This document shows positions 1 through 12,947 of a stretch of DNA of 64,000 bases, piece after piece. The DNA comes from Bosea sp. AS-1 (lineage in GTDB: Bacteria > Pseudomonadota > Alphaproteobacteria > Rhizobiales > Beijerinckiaceae). The position numbers were made by a program, and so were the translations under genes. The notes under the pieces were generated by a model. The model was given only the letters and a program-made list of their open reading frames with translations, did no database searches and was not told the DNA's origin. The stretch spans positions 1,336,501 to 1,400,500 of the forward strand of contig NZ_CP022372.1 of assembly GCF_002220095.1 (NCBI RefSeq), in the 5' to 3' direction. Numbering within the stretch: the first letter of the stretch is position 1; every line of letters begins with the position of its first letter.

Positions 1-482
<482 letters not shown>

Positions 483-491
483 GGAGCAGTC

Positions 492-1376
492 ATGTCCATC
501 CTGATCGACAAGAACACCAAGGTCATCACCCAGGGCTTCACGGGTAAGAACGGGACCTTCCACTCCGAGCAGGCGATCGCCTACGGCACGCAGATGGTCG
601 GCGGTACCTCGCCGGGCAAAGGCGGCGCGGTCCATCTCGGCCTGCCCGTCTTCGACACGGTCGCCGAGGCCAGGGAGAAGACCGGCGCCACCGCTTCGGT
701 CGTCTATGTGCCGCCTCCGGGTGCCGCGGACGCGATCTGCGAGGCGATCGACGCCGAGATCCCGCTGGTGATCTGCATCACCGAGGGCATCCCGGTGCTC
801 GACATGGTGCGCGTCAAGCGTTCGCTGATCGGCTCCAAGACCCGCCTGATCGGACCGAACTGCCCGGGTGTCGTCACCGCCGGCGAGTCGAAGATCGGCA
901 TCATGCCGGCCAACATCTTCAAGCCCGGCTCGGTCGGTATCGTGTCGCGCTCCGGCACGCTGACCTATGAGGCGGTGTTCCAGACCACCCGCGAGGGCCT
1001 CGGCCAGACCACGGCCGTCGGCATCGGCGGCGACCCGGTCAAGGGCACCGAGTTCATCGACATGCTGGAGATGTTCCTGGCGGACCCGAAGACCGAGTCG
1101 ATCGTCATGATCGGCGAGATCGGCGGCTCGGCCGAGGAGGACGCGGCGCAGTTCATCAAGGACGAGGCGAAGCGCGGCCGCAAGAAGCCGATGGTCGGCT
1201 TCATCGCCGGCCGCACGGCGCCTCCCGGCCGCCGCATGGGCCATGCCGGTGCGATCATCTCGGGCGGCAAGGGCGGCGCCGAGGACAAGATCGCGGCGAT
1301 GGAAGCGGCCGGGATCAAGGTCTCGCCTTCGCCGGCGCGCCTTGGAAAGACCTTGGTCGAAGTGTTGAAGGGCTGA
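492..1376 (+). CDS. sucD: Succinyl-CoA ligase (ADP-forming) subunit alpha
   Basis: The 294-residue alpha subunit, partner of SucC, binds CoA and carries the phosphohistidine intermediate. The N-terminal half has the CoA-binding Rossmann region, including [14 protein letters not shown] near residue 17 and GPNCPGVV near 123. The phosphorylated histidine sits in [13 protein letters not shown] (His about 251). Length matches the family (about 290-300). The start ATG is preceded by a GAGGAG-type ribosome site overlapping the sucC stop. Downstream, 172 bases with two strong palindromes separate it from sucA, so the sucCD and sucAB messages may be unequal in amount. Confidence 0.98.
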   Translation: MSILIDKNTKVITQGFTGKNGTFHSEQAIAYGTQMVGGTSPGKGGAVHLGLPVFDTVAEAREKTGATASVVYVPPPGAADAICEAIDAEIPLVICITEGIPVLDMVRVKRSLIGSKTRLIGPNCPGVVTAGESKIGIMPANIFKPGSVGIVSRSGTLTYEAVFQTTREGLGQTTAVGIGGDPVKGTEFIDMLEMFLADPKTESIVMIGEIGGSAEEDAAQFIKDEAKRGRKKPMVGFIAGRTAPPGRRMGHAGAIISGGKGGAEDKIAAMEAAGIKVSPSPARLGKTLVEVLKG

Positions 1377-1391
1377 CGCTCAGGGAGCGTC

Positions 1392-1414
1392 ATGGCCGGG
1401 CTCGCCCCGGCCAT
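1392..1414. repeat. Perfect 9-bp inverted repeat between sucD and sucA
   Basis: ATGGCCGGG and CCCGGCCAT form a perfect 9-bp stem around a 5-base loop, 15 bases after the sucD stop. There is no T-run, so it resembles a REP-type palindrome or 3'-end stabiliser rather than an intrinsic terminator. Confidence 0.6.
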
Positions 1415-1447
1415 TCCGTTCCCGAGCGGCACCACATAAATCGATAT

Positions 1448-1468
1448 GGTCGGGCCTCGGGCCCGACC
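1448..1468. repeat. Second perfect 9-bp inverted repeat in the sucD-sucA gap
   Basis: GGTCGGGCC and GGCCCGACC form a perfect 9-bp stem with a TCG loop, 33 bases after the first palindrome. Neither hairpin has a T-tract. They may tune sucA relative to sucCD or protect the upstream message. Confidence 0.6.
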
Positions 1469-1548
1469 GGGACGACCCACTGAACGGTCCGGACAGGGTC
1501 CGGGCATGACGGCCGACGAAGCGGCAGGCAGGAAAAGGCAGGACCATC

Positions 1549-4506
1549 ATGGCTCGCCAGGACATCAACGAGGCTCTCGCGCAGACCGGCTTCCTCTATG
1601 GCGGCAACGCCGCCTATATCGAGGACCTCTACGCCCGCTACGAGGCCGACCCGAAGTCGGTCGACGAGCAGTGGCAGAGCTTCTTCGGCGCGCTCAAGGA
1701 CGACAAGCAGCTCGTGCTGGAGAACGCCAAGGGCGCTTCCTGGAAAAAGCCGAACTGGCCGCTTCCCGCCAGCGGCGAGCTGGTCTCGGCGCTTGACGGC
1801 AACTGGGCGCAGGTCGAGAAGGCCGTCTCCGACAAGCTCGGTGCCAAGGCCAAGGCTGCGGGCACCGCGCTTTCCGCCGCCGATGTGCAGCAGGCGACCC
1901 GTGACTCGGTGCGCGCCATCATGCTGATCCGCGCCTATCGCATGCGCGGCCATCTCTACGCCAAGCTCGACCCGCTCGGCATCGAGACCCGCACCGACGA
2001 CGACGAATTGTCGCCGGCCGCCTTCGGCTTCACCGAAGCCGATCTCGACCGCAAGATCTTCATCGACAACGTGCTCGGCATGGAGTTCGCCACCATCCGC
2101 GAGATGGTCGCGATCCTGCAGCGGACCTATTGCGGCACGGTCGGCATCGAGTTCATGCACATCTCCGACCCGGAGCAGAAGGCCTGGCTGCAGGAACGCA
2201 TCGAGGGGCCGGACAAGGAGATCGCCTTCACCAAGGAAGGCAAGAAGGCGATCCTCAACAAGCTCGTCGAGGCCGAGGGCTTCGAGAAGTTCCTCGACCT
2301 CAAATTCACCGGCACCAAGCGCTTCGGCCTGGATGGCGGCGAGGCGCTGGTTCCGGCGCTGGAGCAGATCATCAAGCGCGGCGGTGCGCTCGGCGTGCGC
2401 GACATCGTCTTCGGCATGGCCCATCGCGGCCGCCTCAACGTGCTGACCCAGGTGCTGGGCAAGCCGCATCGCGCGCTGTTCCACGAGTTCAAGGGCGGTT
2501 CCTTCGCGCCCGACGACGTCGAGGGCTCGGGCGACGTGAAGTACCATCTTGGTGCTTCGTCTGACCGCGAGTTCGACGGCAACAACGTCCATATCTCGCT
2601 GACCGCGAACCCGTCGCATCTGGAGATCGTCGATCCCGTGGTGCTCGGCAAGGTGCGCGCCAAGCAGGACCAGTTCGGCGACATCGTCGAGCGCTCCAAG
2701 GTGCTGCCGCTGCTGATCCATGGCGACGCCGCCTTCGCCGGCCAGGGCGTCGTGGCGGAATGCCTCGGCCTGTCCGGGCTGAAGGGCCACCGCACCGGCG
2801 GCTCGCTGCATTTCATCATCAACAACCAGATCGGCTTCACCACCTATCCGCGCTATTCGCGCTCCTCGCCCTATCCGTCCGACGTGGCGAAGATGGTCGA
2901 GGCCCCGGTCTTCCATGTGAATGGCGACGATCCGGAGGCGGTGGTCTTCGCCGCCAAGGTCGCGATCGAGTTCCGGCAGAAGTTCCACAAGCCGGTCGTC
3001 ATCGACATGTTCTGTTATCGCCGCTTCGGCCATAACGAGGGCGACGAGCCGGGCTTCACCCAGCCGCTGATGTACCGCAAGATCCGCGGCCACAAGACGA
3101 CGCTGGAGCTCTACGGCGCCAAGCTCGAGGCCGAGGGCGTCATCAACCCCGGCGAGCTCGACGAGATGCGCGCTGCCTGGAAGGCGAAACTCGAGGTCGA
3201 GTTCGACGCCGGGCAGAGCTTCAAGCCGAACAAGGCCGACTGGCTCGACGGCCGCTGGGCCGGCATGAAGGCGATCCGCGCCGACGAGGACGATCCGCGT
3301 CGCGGCGCCACCGGCGTGCCGGCTGCGACGCTGAAGGAGATCACCGAGAAGATCACCTCGGTTCCGGCCGGCTTCAACGTCCACAAGACGATCCAGCGCT
3401 TCCTCGACAACCGCCGCAAGGCGGTGGAGAGCGGGCAGGGCCTCGACTGGGCGACCGCCGAGGCGCTGGCCTTCGGCTCGCTGCTGCTCGACGGCAACCC
3501 GGTCCGGCTCTCCGGGCAGGACAGCGAGCGCGGCACCTTCTCGCAGCGCCATTCCGTGCTGATCGACCAGGAGACCGAGGCGCGCCACACCTCGCTGAAC
3601 GACATCCGCGAGGGCCAGGCCCGCTACGAGGTCATCAACTCGATGCTCTCGGAAGAGGCCGTGCTCGGCTTCGAATACGGCTACACCCTGTCGGAGCCGA
3701 ACGCGTTAACCTGCTGGGAAGCGCAGTTCGGCGACTTCGCCAATGGCGCGCAGGTGGTGTTCGACCAGTTCATCTCGTCTGGCGAGCGCAAGTGGCTGCG
3801 CATGTCCGGCCTCGTCTGCCTGCTGCCGCACGGCTATGAAGGGCAGGGTCCGGAGCACTCCTCCGCCCGCCTGGAGCGCTTCCTGCAGATGTGCGCCGAG
3901 GACAACATGCAGGTGGCGAACTGCTCGACGCCGGCGAGCTATTTCCACATCCTGCGCCGGCAGCTCAAGCGCGACTTCCGCAAGCCGCTGATCCTGATGA
4001 CCCCGAAGTCGCTGCTGCGCCATAAGCGCTGCGTCTCCGACCTCAGCGAACTGGCCGAGGGCTCGACCTTCCACCGCGTGCTGGCTGACGACGCCGAGCG
4101 CGGCAAGTCGACCACCAAGCTGGTCAAGGATTCGAAGATCCGCCGCGTCGTGCTCTGCTCGGGCAAGGTCTATTACGACCTGCTGGAGGAGCGCGAGAAG
4201 CGTGGCGTCGACGATGTCTACCTGATGCGCGTCGAGCAGCTCTACCCGTTCCCGCTGAAGACGCTGGCGCAGGAACTCGCCCGCTTCAAGAGCGCCGACG
4301 TGGTCTGGTGCCAGGAGGAGCCGAAGAACATGGGGGCCTGGACCTTCGTCGAGCCTTACCTCGAATGGGTGCTGGGCCATGCCGGCTCGAAGTCGAAGCG
4401 CCCGCGCTATGTCGGCCGCCCGGCCTCGGCCGCGACCGCGACCGGCCTGATGTCCAAGCACACGGCGCAGCTCAACGCCTTCCTCGACGAGGCCTTCGCG
4501 GCCTGA
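1549..4506 (+). CDS. sucA: 2-oxoglutarate dehydrogenase E1 component
   Basis: A 985-residue thiamine-diphosphate-dependent E1 that decarboxylates 2-oxoglutarate and passes the succinyl group to the lipoyl arm of SucB. The N-terminus (TGFLYGGNAAYIEDLY) is the E1o-specific extension. The ThDP/metal region GDAAFAGQGVV through FIINNQIGFTT lies around residues 391-427, and the transketolase-like second half carries GFEYGYTLSEP and LLPHGYEGQGPEHSSAR. Length agrees with E1o enzymes. The ATG at 1549 follows an AGGCAGGA ribosome site and opens with MARQDINEAL. sucB follows after 129 bases, giving the usual odhAB order. Confidence 0.98.
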   Translation: MARQDINEALAQTGFLYGGNAAYIEDLYARYEADPKSVDEQWQSFFGALKDDKQLVLENAKGASWKKPNWPLPASGELVSALDGNWAQVEKAVSDKLGAKAKAAGTALSAADVQQATRDSVRAIMLIRAYRMRGHLYAKLDPLGIETRTDDDELSPAAFGFTEADLDRKIFIDNVLGMEFATIREMVAILQRTYCGTVGIEFMHISDPEQKAWLQERIEGPDKEIAFTKEGKKAILNKLVEAEGFEKFLDLKFTGTKRFGLDGGEALVPALEQIIKRGGALGVRDIVFGMAHRGRLNVLTQVLGKPHRALFHEFKGGSFAPDDVEGSGDVKYHLGASSDREFDGNNVHISLTANPSHLEIVDPVVLGKVRAKQDQFGDIVERSKVLPLLIHGDAAFAGQGVVAECLGLSGLKGHRTGGSLHFIINNQIGFTTYPRYSRSSPYPSDVAKMVEAPVFHVNGDDPEAVVFAAKVAIEFRQKFHKPVVIDMFCYRRFGHNEGDEPGFTQPLMYRKIRGHKTTLELYGAKLEAEGVINPGELDEMRAAWKAKLEVEFDAGQSFKPNKADWLDGRWAGMKAIRADEDDPRRGATGVPAATLKEITEKITSVPAGFNVHKTIQRFLDNRRKAVESGQGLDWATAEALAFGSLLLDGNPVRLSGQDSERGTFSQRHSVLIDQETEARHTSLNDIREGQARYEVINSMLSEEAVLGFEYGYTLSEPNALTCWEAQFGDFANGAQVVFDQFISSGERKWLRMSGLVCLLPHGYEGQGPEHSSARLERFLQMCAEDNMQVANCSTPASYFHILRRQLKRDFRKPLILMTPKSLLRHKRCVSDLSELAEGSTFHRVLADDAERGKSTTKLVKDSKIRRVVLCSGKVYYDLLEEREKRGVDDVYLMRVEQLYPFPLKTLAQELARFKSADVVWCQEEPKNMGAWTFVEPYLEWVLGHAGSKSKRPRYVGRPASAATATGLMSKHTAQLNAFLDEAFAA

Positions 4507-4635
4507 CCAAACTCCCGGCGGCGCCACTTCGGCGCTGCCGGACAGCGATGCCGCATCGGCACTCCCGAAGGCCGCTCCCGGACTTCAGGCCGATGCTCCA
4601 CCGACCGCCAGAGAACGACACAACAGAGGCCTGAC

Positions 4636-5865
<1,230 letters not shown>

Positions 5866-5884
5866 GCCGTTGAAGGAGGACGCC

Positions 5885-6628
5885 GTGTCGGGTGTTGCGA
5901 TCGTTACCGGTGGCAGCCGCGGCATCGGCCGCGCCGCCGCGATCCTGCTGGCGGAGCGTGGCTACGACATCGTCGTCAACTACCAGGCCAATGCACAGGC
6001 CGCGGCCGAGACGGTCGCGGCCGTCGAGGCTCATGGCCGGCGCGGCGTGGCGGTGAAGGGCGATGTCGGCAGCGAGGCCGATGTGCTGGCGATCTTCGCT
6101 GCGGCCGACAGGCTCGGCCGCCTGACGGCGCTGGTCAACAATGCGGGGGTGATCGACACCCCGGCGCGCATCGACGAGATGAGCGTCGCGCGGCTGGAGC
6201 GGATGTTCCGCATCAACCTCACCGGCAGCTTCCTCTGCGCCCGCGAGGCAGTGAAGCGCATGTCGACGCGCCATGGCGGGCAGGGTGGCGGCATCGTCAA
6301 CCTGTCCTCCGCCGCGGCTGTGCTCACGGCGGCCAACCAGTATGTCGATTATGCGGCCTCGAAGGCGGGGATCGACATCTTCACGCTCGGCCTCGCCCGC
6401 GAGGTCGCGGCCGAGGGCATCCGCGTCAATGCGGTCAGGCCCGGCATCATCGACACCGAGATCCATGCCAGCGGCGGCCTGCCCGACCGTGTCGCGCAGA
6501 TGCGCGACCAGCTTCCGATGAAGCGCGAGGGCACGGCGCGGGAAATGGCGCAGGCCATCGCCTGGCTGCTCTCGGACGAAGCCTCCTACGTCAATGGCGC
6601 CGTGCTGAACGCGACCGGCGGCCGCTGA
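5885..6628 (+). CDS. SDR family oxidoreductase (FabG-like)
   Basis: A 247-residue classical short-chain dehydrogenase. It shows the nucleotide motif TGGSRGIGRAA near residues 8-18, NNAG, a serine in NLSSAAAV and the catalytic YAASK. The GTG at 5885 is chosen because a strong AAGGAGGA site sits at 5873-5880; the earlier in-frame TTG at 5870 would place that site inside the gene. It lies 19 bases after sucB, ahead of a MAPEG gene, so it travels with the 2-oxoglutarate dehydrogenase operon. The substrate cannot be read from sequence: a FabG-like ketoreductase or a sugar/alcohol dehydrogenase are both possible. Confidence 0.9.
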   Translation: MSGVAIVTGGSRGIGRAAAILLAERGYDIVVNYQANAQAAAETVAAVEAHGRRGVAVKGDVGSEADVLAIFAAADRLGRLTALVNNAGVIDTPARIDEMSVARLERMFRINLTGSFLCAREAVKRMSTRHGGQGGGIVNLSSAAAVLTAANQYVDYAASKAGIDIFTLGLAREVAAEGIRVNAVRPGIIDTEIHASGGLPDRVAQMRDQLPMKREGTAREMAQAIAWLLSDEASYVNGAVLNATGGR

Positions 6629-6719
6629 GGCTGCACTGGCGCGTTTCCCGCTCCTGAGCGGATTGGCGCAGCTCGGGCAAAGCTGGCATCCTGCCCGTCT
6701 CGCGACAGAGGAGACGGTC

Positions 6720-7124
6720 ATGCCTGCGCTTGCCCTATCGACCGAAATCACCGTTCTCGGCTGGAGCGTGGTGCTCCTGCTCGTCCAGATTGCCCTGCAG
6801 GCCGGGACCTCCGCGGATCTGGGACCCGCCTATCTCTTCAGTCCGCGCGACGAATTGCGTGAACCCCGGAGCCTGATCTCACGGCGGCTCAAGCGAGCTC
6901 TCGACAATCTGCTCGAGACCTACCCCGCTTTCATCGCGCTGGCACTGGCGCTCACCGTCACGGGCAAGGCCGGCGGCATCGCCGCGACCGGCGCCTGGCT
7001 CTATCTTGGGGCGCGCGTGGTCTTCGTCATCCTCTACGCAGCGGGCATCCCGGTGATCCGCACCTTCGTCTGGGCGCTTTCGATCGTCGGACTGGTGATG
7101 ATGCTCACGCGCCTGATGACCTGA
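6720..7124 (+). CDS. MAPEG family membrane protein
   Basis: A 134-residue integral membrane protein with about four hydrophobic helices. The pattern fits the MAPEG superfamily (membrane-associated eicosanoid and glutathione metabolism): an acidic/basic loop after the first helix, an ETYPAFIALALAL segment (about residues 63-75), and GARVVFVILYAAGIPVIRT later. Bacterial members of this clade have no assigned substrate. The ATG at 6720 follows a GAGGAG site at 6709-6714; a longer reading from 6663 lacks family-like sequence. It lies 91 bases after the SDR and faces the convergent lactate permease gene. Confidence 0.85.
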   Translation: MPALALSTEITVLGWSVVLLLVQIALQAGTSADLGPAYLFSPRDELREPRSLISRRLKRALDNLLETYPAFIALALALTVTGKAGGIAATGAWLYLGARVVFVILYAAGIPVIRTFVWALSIVGLVMMLTRLMT

Positions 7125-7132
7125 GCAGGGGC

Positions 7133-7156
7133 GGCGCGGCAGCGAACTGCCGCGCC
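7133..7156. terminator. Hairpin between convergent MAPEG and lldP genes
   Basis: GGCGCGGCAG and CTGCCGCGCC form a perfect 10-bp stem around a CGAA tetraloop in the 43-base gap between two convergent genes. There is no T-run on either strand, so termination would need help, but the position suggests a shared 3' end structure. Confidence 0.55.
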
Positions 7157-7167
7157 GGGGCCGGAGC

Positions 7168-8829
<1,662 letters not shown>

Positions 8830-9057
8830 GACGGCGTGCCCCTCCAGCGGGCTGATCTGCGATGTGTTTCAGCGAATGGCGTTTCGTCCTTGTCTTGTGG
8901 TCGGCGCAGTAAGCCTGCGACAGCCTGCCGCAGCAAGGGCGGCCGGCCCTTCGTCAACACATGAATGGCGTAGCGCCGGGGCCGGAACCGATGTATGCCC
9001 GCCGCAACGCGCCGCCGCTCATGCCGGTGGCTTCATGAGCAGCAGCGGAAGGACGTC

Positions 9058-10455
9058 ATGGCCTACGATCTCGTCGTCATCGGAACCGGCCCCGGGGGCT
9101 ATGTCTGCGCGATCCGCGCTGCCCAGCTCGGCCTCAAGGTCGCCGTCGTCGAGAAGCGCAAGACGCATGGCGGCACCTGCCTCAACGTCGGCTGCATTCC
9201 GTCCAAGGCGCTGCTGCACGCCTCCGAGATGTTTGAGGAGGCCGGTCACACCTTCGAGAAGCTCGGCGTCGTCGTCGGCACGCCGAAGCTCGACCTCAAG
9301 GCGATGATGGCTCACAAGCAGGAGACCATCGACGCCAACGTCAACGGTGTCGGTTTCCTGCTCAAGAAAAACAAGATCGACGCCTTCCACGGCACGGCCT
9401 CGATCCCGGCCGCCGGCAAGGTCGTCGTCACCGCCGAGGACGGCAAGACGCAGGAGCTCGAGACCAAGAACATCGTCATCGCGACGGGTTCGGAATCGGC
9501 GCCGCTGCCGGGCGTCACCATCGACGAGAAGACTGTCGTGACCTCGACCGGCGCGCTCGAGATCGGCTCCGTGCCGAAGGAGCTCGTCGTGGTCGGCGCC
9601 GGCGTGATCGGCCTCGAGATCGGCTCGGTCTGGGCGCGTCTCGGCGCCAAGGTCACCGTTGTCGAGTTCCTCGACCGCATCCTGCCGGGCATGGATGGCG
9701 AGGTCGCCAAGCAGTTCCAGCGCATCCTGGAGAAGCAGGGCTTCACCTTCCAGCTCGGTTCCAAGGTCACCAAGGTCGAAACGGCTAAGAAGGGCGCGAC
9801 CGTCACGGTCGAGCCGGCGGCCGGTGGCGAGGCCAAGACCCTCAACGCCGATATCGTGCTGGTGGCGATCGGCCGCCGCCCGAACACGGAAGGGCTCGGG
9901 CTCGACAAGGCCGGTGTCGCCACCGAGAAGGGCCGCGTCGTCATCGACGATCACTTCAAGACCAATGTCGCCGGCATCTATGCCATCGGCGACGTGGTTC
10001 GCGGGCCGATGCTGGCACACAAGGCCGAGGACGAGGGCGTCGCGGTGGCCGAGATCATCGCCGGCAAGGCTGGCCATGTGAACTACGACGCTATTCCCGG
10101 CATCGTCTATACCGCGCCGGAAGTGGCCGCGATCGGCAAGACCGAGGAAGAGCTCAAGGCTGCCGGCATCGCGTACAAGATCGGCAAGTTCCCGTTCACG
10201 GCGAATGGCCGCGCCCGCGCCATGCGCCACACGGATGGCTTCGTGAAGGTGCTGGCCGATGCGGCGACCGACCGCGTGCTCGGCTGCCACATCATCGGCC
10301 CGCATGCCGGCGACCTGATCGCGGAAGTGACGGTGCTGATGGAGTTCGGCGGCTCGGCCGAGGACCTCGCCCGCACCTGCCATGCGCACCCGACGTTGGC
10401 AGAGGCGGTGAAGGAAGCCGCGCTCGCCGTCGACAAGCGCCCGATCCATATGTGA
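9058..10455 (+). CDS. lpd: Dihydrolipoyl dehydrogenase (E3)
   Basis: A 465-residue flavoprotein that reoxidises the dihydrolipoyl arms of the 2-oxoglutarate dehydrogenase complex using NAD+. The FAD motif GTGPGGY (residues 9-15) is followed by the redox disulfide in [13 protein letters not shown] (Cys41, Cys46). An NAD-binding motif ([14 protein letters not shown]) lies near residues 179-192, and the catalytic dyad is in HPTLAE (His444, Glu449). The start at 9058 gives MAYDLVVIG, as in the family; the longer frame upstream has no family-like sequence. It is followed by an intrinsic terminator at 10510-10543. Confidence 0.98.
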   Translation: MAYDLVVIGTGPGGYVCAIRAAQLGLKVAVVEKRKTHGGTCLNVGCIPSKALLHASEMFEEAGHTFEKLGVVVGTPKLDLKAMMAHKQETIDANVNGVGFLLKKNKIDAFHGTASIPAAGKVVVTAEDGKTQELETKNIVIATGSESAPLPGVTIDEKTVVTSTGALEIGSVPKELVVVGAGVIGLEIGSVWARLGAKVTVVEFLDRILPGMDGEVAKQFQRILEKQGFTFQLGSKVTKVETAKKGATVTVEPAAGGEAKTLNADIVLVAIGRRPNTEGLGLDKAGVATEKGRVVIDDHFKTNVAGIYAIGDVVRGPMLAHKAEDEGVAVAEIIAGKAGHVNYDAIPGIVYTAPEVAAIGKTEEELKAAGIAYKIGKFPFTANGRARAMRHTDGFVKVLADAATDRVLGCHIIGPHAGDLIAEVTVLMEFGGSAEDLARTCHAHPTLAEAVKEAALAVDKRPIHM

Positions 10456-10509
10456 TTAAGTTTGCGGGCCGCGCCTTTGGTGCGGCCCTGCCACAAGAAC
10501 GACGTTTCG

Positions 10510-10543
10510 AAGGAGCTGCAGCTTTGCAGCTCCTTTCTTTTTG
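10510..10543 (+). terminator. Intrinsic terminator after lpd
   Basis: AAGGAGCTGCA and TGCAGCTCCTT form a perfect 11-bp stem with a GCTT loop, followed by TCTTTTTT. This is a textbook rho-independent terminator for the + strand. A weaker GC stem (GGGCCGC...GCGGCCC) sits just before it near 10466-10488. Confidence 0.92.
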
Positions 10544-10570
10544 AACGCAACGATTGCCAGACGAAGCGGA

Positions 10571-11431
10571 TTATCCCCGTCGCGCGTGGAACGCCGCCAG
10601 CGTGTTCTTGAGCAGGCAGGCGATGGTCATCGGGCCGACACCGCCGGGGACCGGGGTGATTGCGCCTGCGACCTTCACGGCCTCCGCGAAATCGACGTCG
10701 CCGGCGAGCTTGCCGTCGGGCATCCGGTTGATGCCGACATCGATGACCGTGGCGCCCGGCCTGATCCAGTCGCCCTTGACCATTCGCGGACGGCCGACGG
10801 CGGCGACGACGATATCGGCGCGCTTCACTACGCCGGGCAGGTCACGCGTGCGCGAATGCGCGATGGTGACGGTGCAGTCGGCCTGGAGCAGGAGCTGGGC
10901 GACCGGGCGGCCCACCAGCTCCGAGCGGCCGATCACCACGGCGTCGAGCCCGGAGAGCGAGGGCAGGGCCTGCTTTAGCAGCAGCATGCAGCCGAGCGGC
11001 GTGCAGGGCACCAGCCCGTTCTTGCCGCCGGCGAGCAGGCCGGCATTGATCGGGTGCAGGCCGTCGACATCCTTGGCGGGGTCGATGGCGTCGATGATGC
11101 GGCCCGTATTGATGTGCTTCGGCAGGGGAAGCTGCACGAGGATGCCGTCGACGCTGTCGTCGGCGTTGAGCTCGGCGAGCTTGGCGAGCAGCTCCGCTTC
11201 CGTCGTCTCGGCCGGCAGTCGATGGGCGACCGAGTTCATCCCGACCTCGACCGCGAGCTTCTCCTTCGAGGCGACATAGACTTTGCTCGCCGGGTCCTCG
11301 CCGACGAGCACGACATGCAGCCCCGGCACGATGCCGCGCGCGGCCTTGATCGCCGCGACCTCGCGGCCGATCTCGGCCCTGAGCGCAGCCGCAGTGGCCT
11401 TGCCGTCGATGATGCGGGCTTCGCCGGTCAT
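10571..11431 (-). CDS. folD: Bifunctional methylene-THF dehydrogenase / methenyl-THF cyclohydrolase
   Basis: A 286-residue FolD that interconverts 5,10-methylene-, 5,10-methenyl- and 10-formyl-tetrahydrofolate with NADP. The family signature is clear: YVASK with Tyr52 and Lys56 as the active-site pair, [14 protein letters not shown] near residues 98-111, and DVDGLHP and CTPLG further on. The Rossmann motif [17 protein letters not shown] and the end motif [16 protein letters not shown] complete it. Length matches the family. It ends facing the lpd terminator, and its start faces the amidohydrolase gene across 190 bases. Confidence 0.97.
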   Translation of the reverse strand: MTGEARIIDGKATAAALRAEIGREVAAIKAARGIVPGLHVVLVGEDPASKVYVASKEKLAVEVGMNSVAHRLPAETTEAELLAKLAELNADDSVDGILVQLPLPKHINTGRIIDAIDPAKDVDGLHPINAGLLAGGKNGLVPCTPLGCMLLLKQALPSLSGLDAVVIGRSELVGRPVAQLLLQADCTVTIAHSRTRDLPGVVKRADIVVAAVGRPRMVKGDWIRPGATVIDVGINRMPDGKLAGDVDFAEAVKVAGAITPVPGGVGPMTIACLLKNTLAAFHARRG

Positions 11432-11621
11432 GGTCCGACCTCGTGCTTGATGATGATGCCGCCCTCATGCGCGATCCGGCCGGCCCGGACAAGCCCGAAT
11501 GCGACGGCCGCATGGCCGCAGGCGCCATCGGCGGGGGAGGATCGGTCTGTGCGGCTTGCGGGCTTCGGGACCGCCCGGTATCGACGGACGGAGGTGGCTT
11601 GGCAGGAAGGGCAGGGACAAC

Positions 11622-12947
11622 GTGACGACCGGTTTCGCCCGCCTGCCCGATGTCGCGGCCTTCCGTCTCGCCAATCTGCACGTTCCTGTCTGCCTGATCG
11701 AGGGCGGTGACATCGCGGCCGATCGTAACGGCCTGGTTCGCGTCGATATCGCTGTCGCGAATGGCCGGGTCGACGCGATCGCGCCCGTTGGGAAGGTCGC
11801 CTCTGGAGCGGGGCCGGTGCTCGATCTCGACGGCGGCATCGTGTTGCCGCGGCTGGTCGACTGCCATACCCATCTCGACAAGGGCCATATCTGGCCGCGC
11901 TGCCCCAATCCGGATGGTACCTTTCCCGGCGCGCTGAACACTGTCGGGGCCGATCGCGAGGCGAATTGGTCGGCTGAAGATGTGCGGGCCCGGATGGACT
12001 TCTCGCTGCGCACTGCCTTCGCCCATGGGACGGCGGCAATACGGACCCATCTCGACTCGCTCGGCAAGCAGATCGGGATTTCCTGGCCGGTCTATGCCGA
12101 GCTGCGGTCCGAATGGGCCGGGCGCATCGCGCTCCAGGCCACGCCGCTCTTCGGGGCCGATGCCGCGCTCGACCCTGCGCATATGCAGGCGGTGATCGCC
12201 GCCGTGAAGGCTCATGGCGACGGCTTGCTCGGCTGCGTCACCTACATGATCCCGGAGCTCGACCGGGCGCTCGACATCCTGTTCCAGGCGGCGATCGAGA
12301 ACGGTTTCGACCTCGATTTTCATGTCGACGAGACCAAAGATCCAGCGGCGCGCTCATTGGAGCACATTGCGGATGCGGCGCTGCGCCATCGCTTCGCTGG
12401 TCGCATCCTCTGCGGGCATTGCTGCTCGCTCAGCCTGCAGGCGCCGGAGGACGAGGCACGGATCATCGCCAAGGTTCGCGAGGCCGGCATTGCCGTGGTT
12501 TCGCTGCCGCTGTGCAACATGTACCTCCAGGATCGGCAGCGCGGCCGCACGCCCCGCTGGCGCGGCATCACGGCGCTGCATGAGCTGAAGGCTGCCGGTG
12601 TGCCGGTAATGATCGCCTCGGACAACACGCGCGACCCGTTCTACGCCTATGGCGACCTCGATCTCGTCGAGGTGCTGCGCGAGGGCACGCGCATCCTCCA
12701 GCTCGACCATTCCGGGCTGGATTGGGCCAAGGCTATCGCGCGCACGCCGGCCGAGACGATGGGGATGAATGCCGGCGCCATCGCCGTCGGTGCGCCTGCC
12801 GATCTCGTCCTGACGCGGGCGCGCGACTGGACCGAACTCTTCTCCCGGCCTCAGGCCGATCGCACCGTGCTGGTTTCAGGCCGGGCGATCGACCGGACCT
12901 TGCCGGACTATCGCGAACTCGACCATCTGATGGGCCAAGCATCATGA
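11622..12947 (+). CDS. Amidohydrolase family protein, cytosine-deaminase-like
   Basis: A 441-residue metal-dependent amidohydrolase in the cytosine deaminase/AtzC group. Metal ligands are visible: DCHTHLDKGH (His82, His84), the FHVDET segment, GHCC, and SDNTRDPF for the terminal aspartate. Both ends form the small beta-sandwich typical of cyclic amidohydrolases. The GTG at 11622 is preferred because it sits behind an AGGAAGGGCAGGGA purine stretch; upstream codons in frame encode Arg-rich non-family sequence. Its TGA overlaps the ATG of the next gene (ATGA), so the two are translationally coupled. The substrate is unknown: a cyclic amide or amine, not necessarily cytosine. Confidence 0.85.
   Translation: MTTGFARLPDVAAFRLANLHVPVCLIEGGDIAADRNGLVRVDIAVANGRVDAIAPVGKVASGAGPVLDLDGGIVLPRLVDCHTHLDKGHIWPRCPNPDGTFPGALNTVGADREANWSAEDVRARMDFSLRTAFAHGTAAIRTHLDSLGKQIGISWPVYAELRSEWAGRIALQATPLFGADAALDPAHMQAVIAAVKAHGDGLLGCVTYMIPELDRALDILFQAAIENGFDLDFHVDETKDPAARSLEHIADAALRHRFAGRILCGHCCSLSLQAPEDEARIIAKVREAGIAVVSLPLCNMYLQDRQRGRTPRWRGITALHELKAAGVPVMIASDNTRDPFYAYGDLDLVEVLREGTRILQLDHSGLDWAKAIARTPAETMGMNAGAIAVGAPADLVLTRARDWTELFSRPQADRTVLVSGRAIDRTLPDYRELDHLMGQAS

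Noticed and set aside
1390..3588. A 732-codon open frame on the minus strand opposite sucA
   Set aside because: It is the antisense shadow of a well-recognised gene in GC-rich DNA; the translation is rich in low-complexity Glu/Arg/Leu/Ala and has no domain. SucA explains the region.
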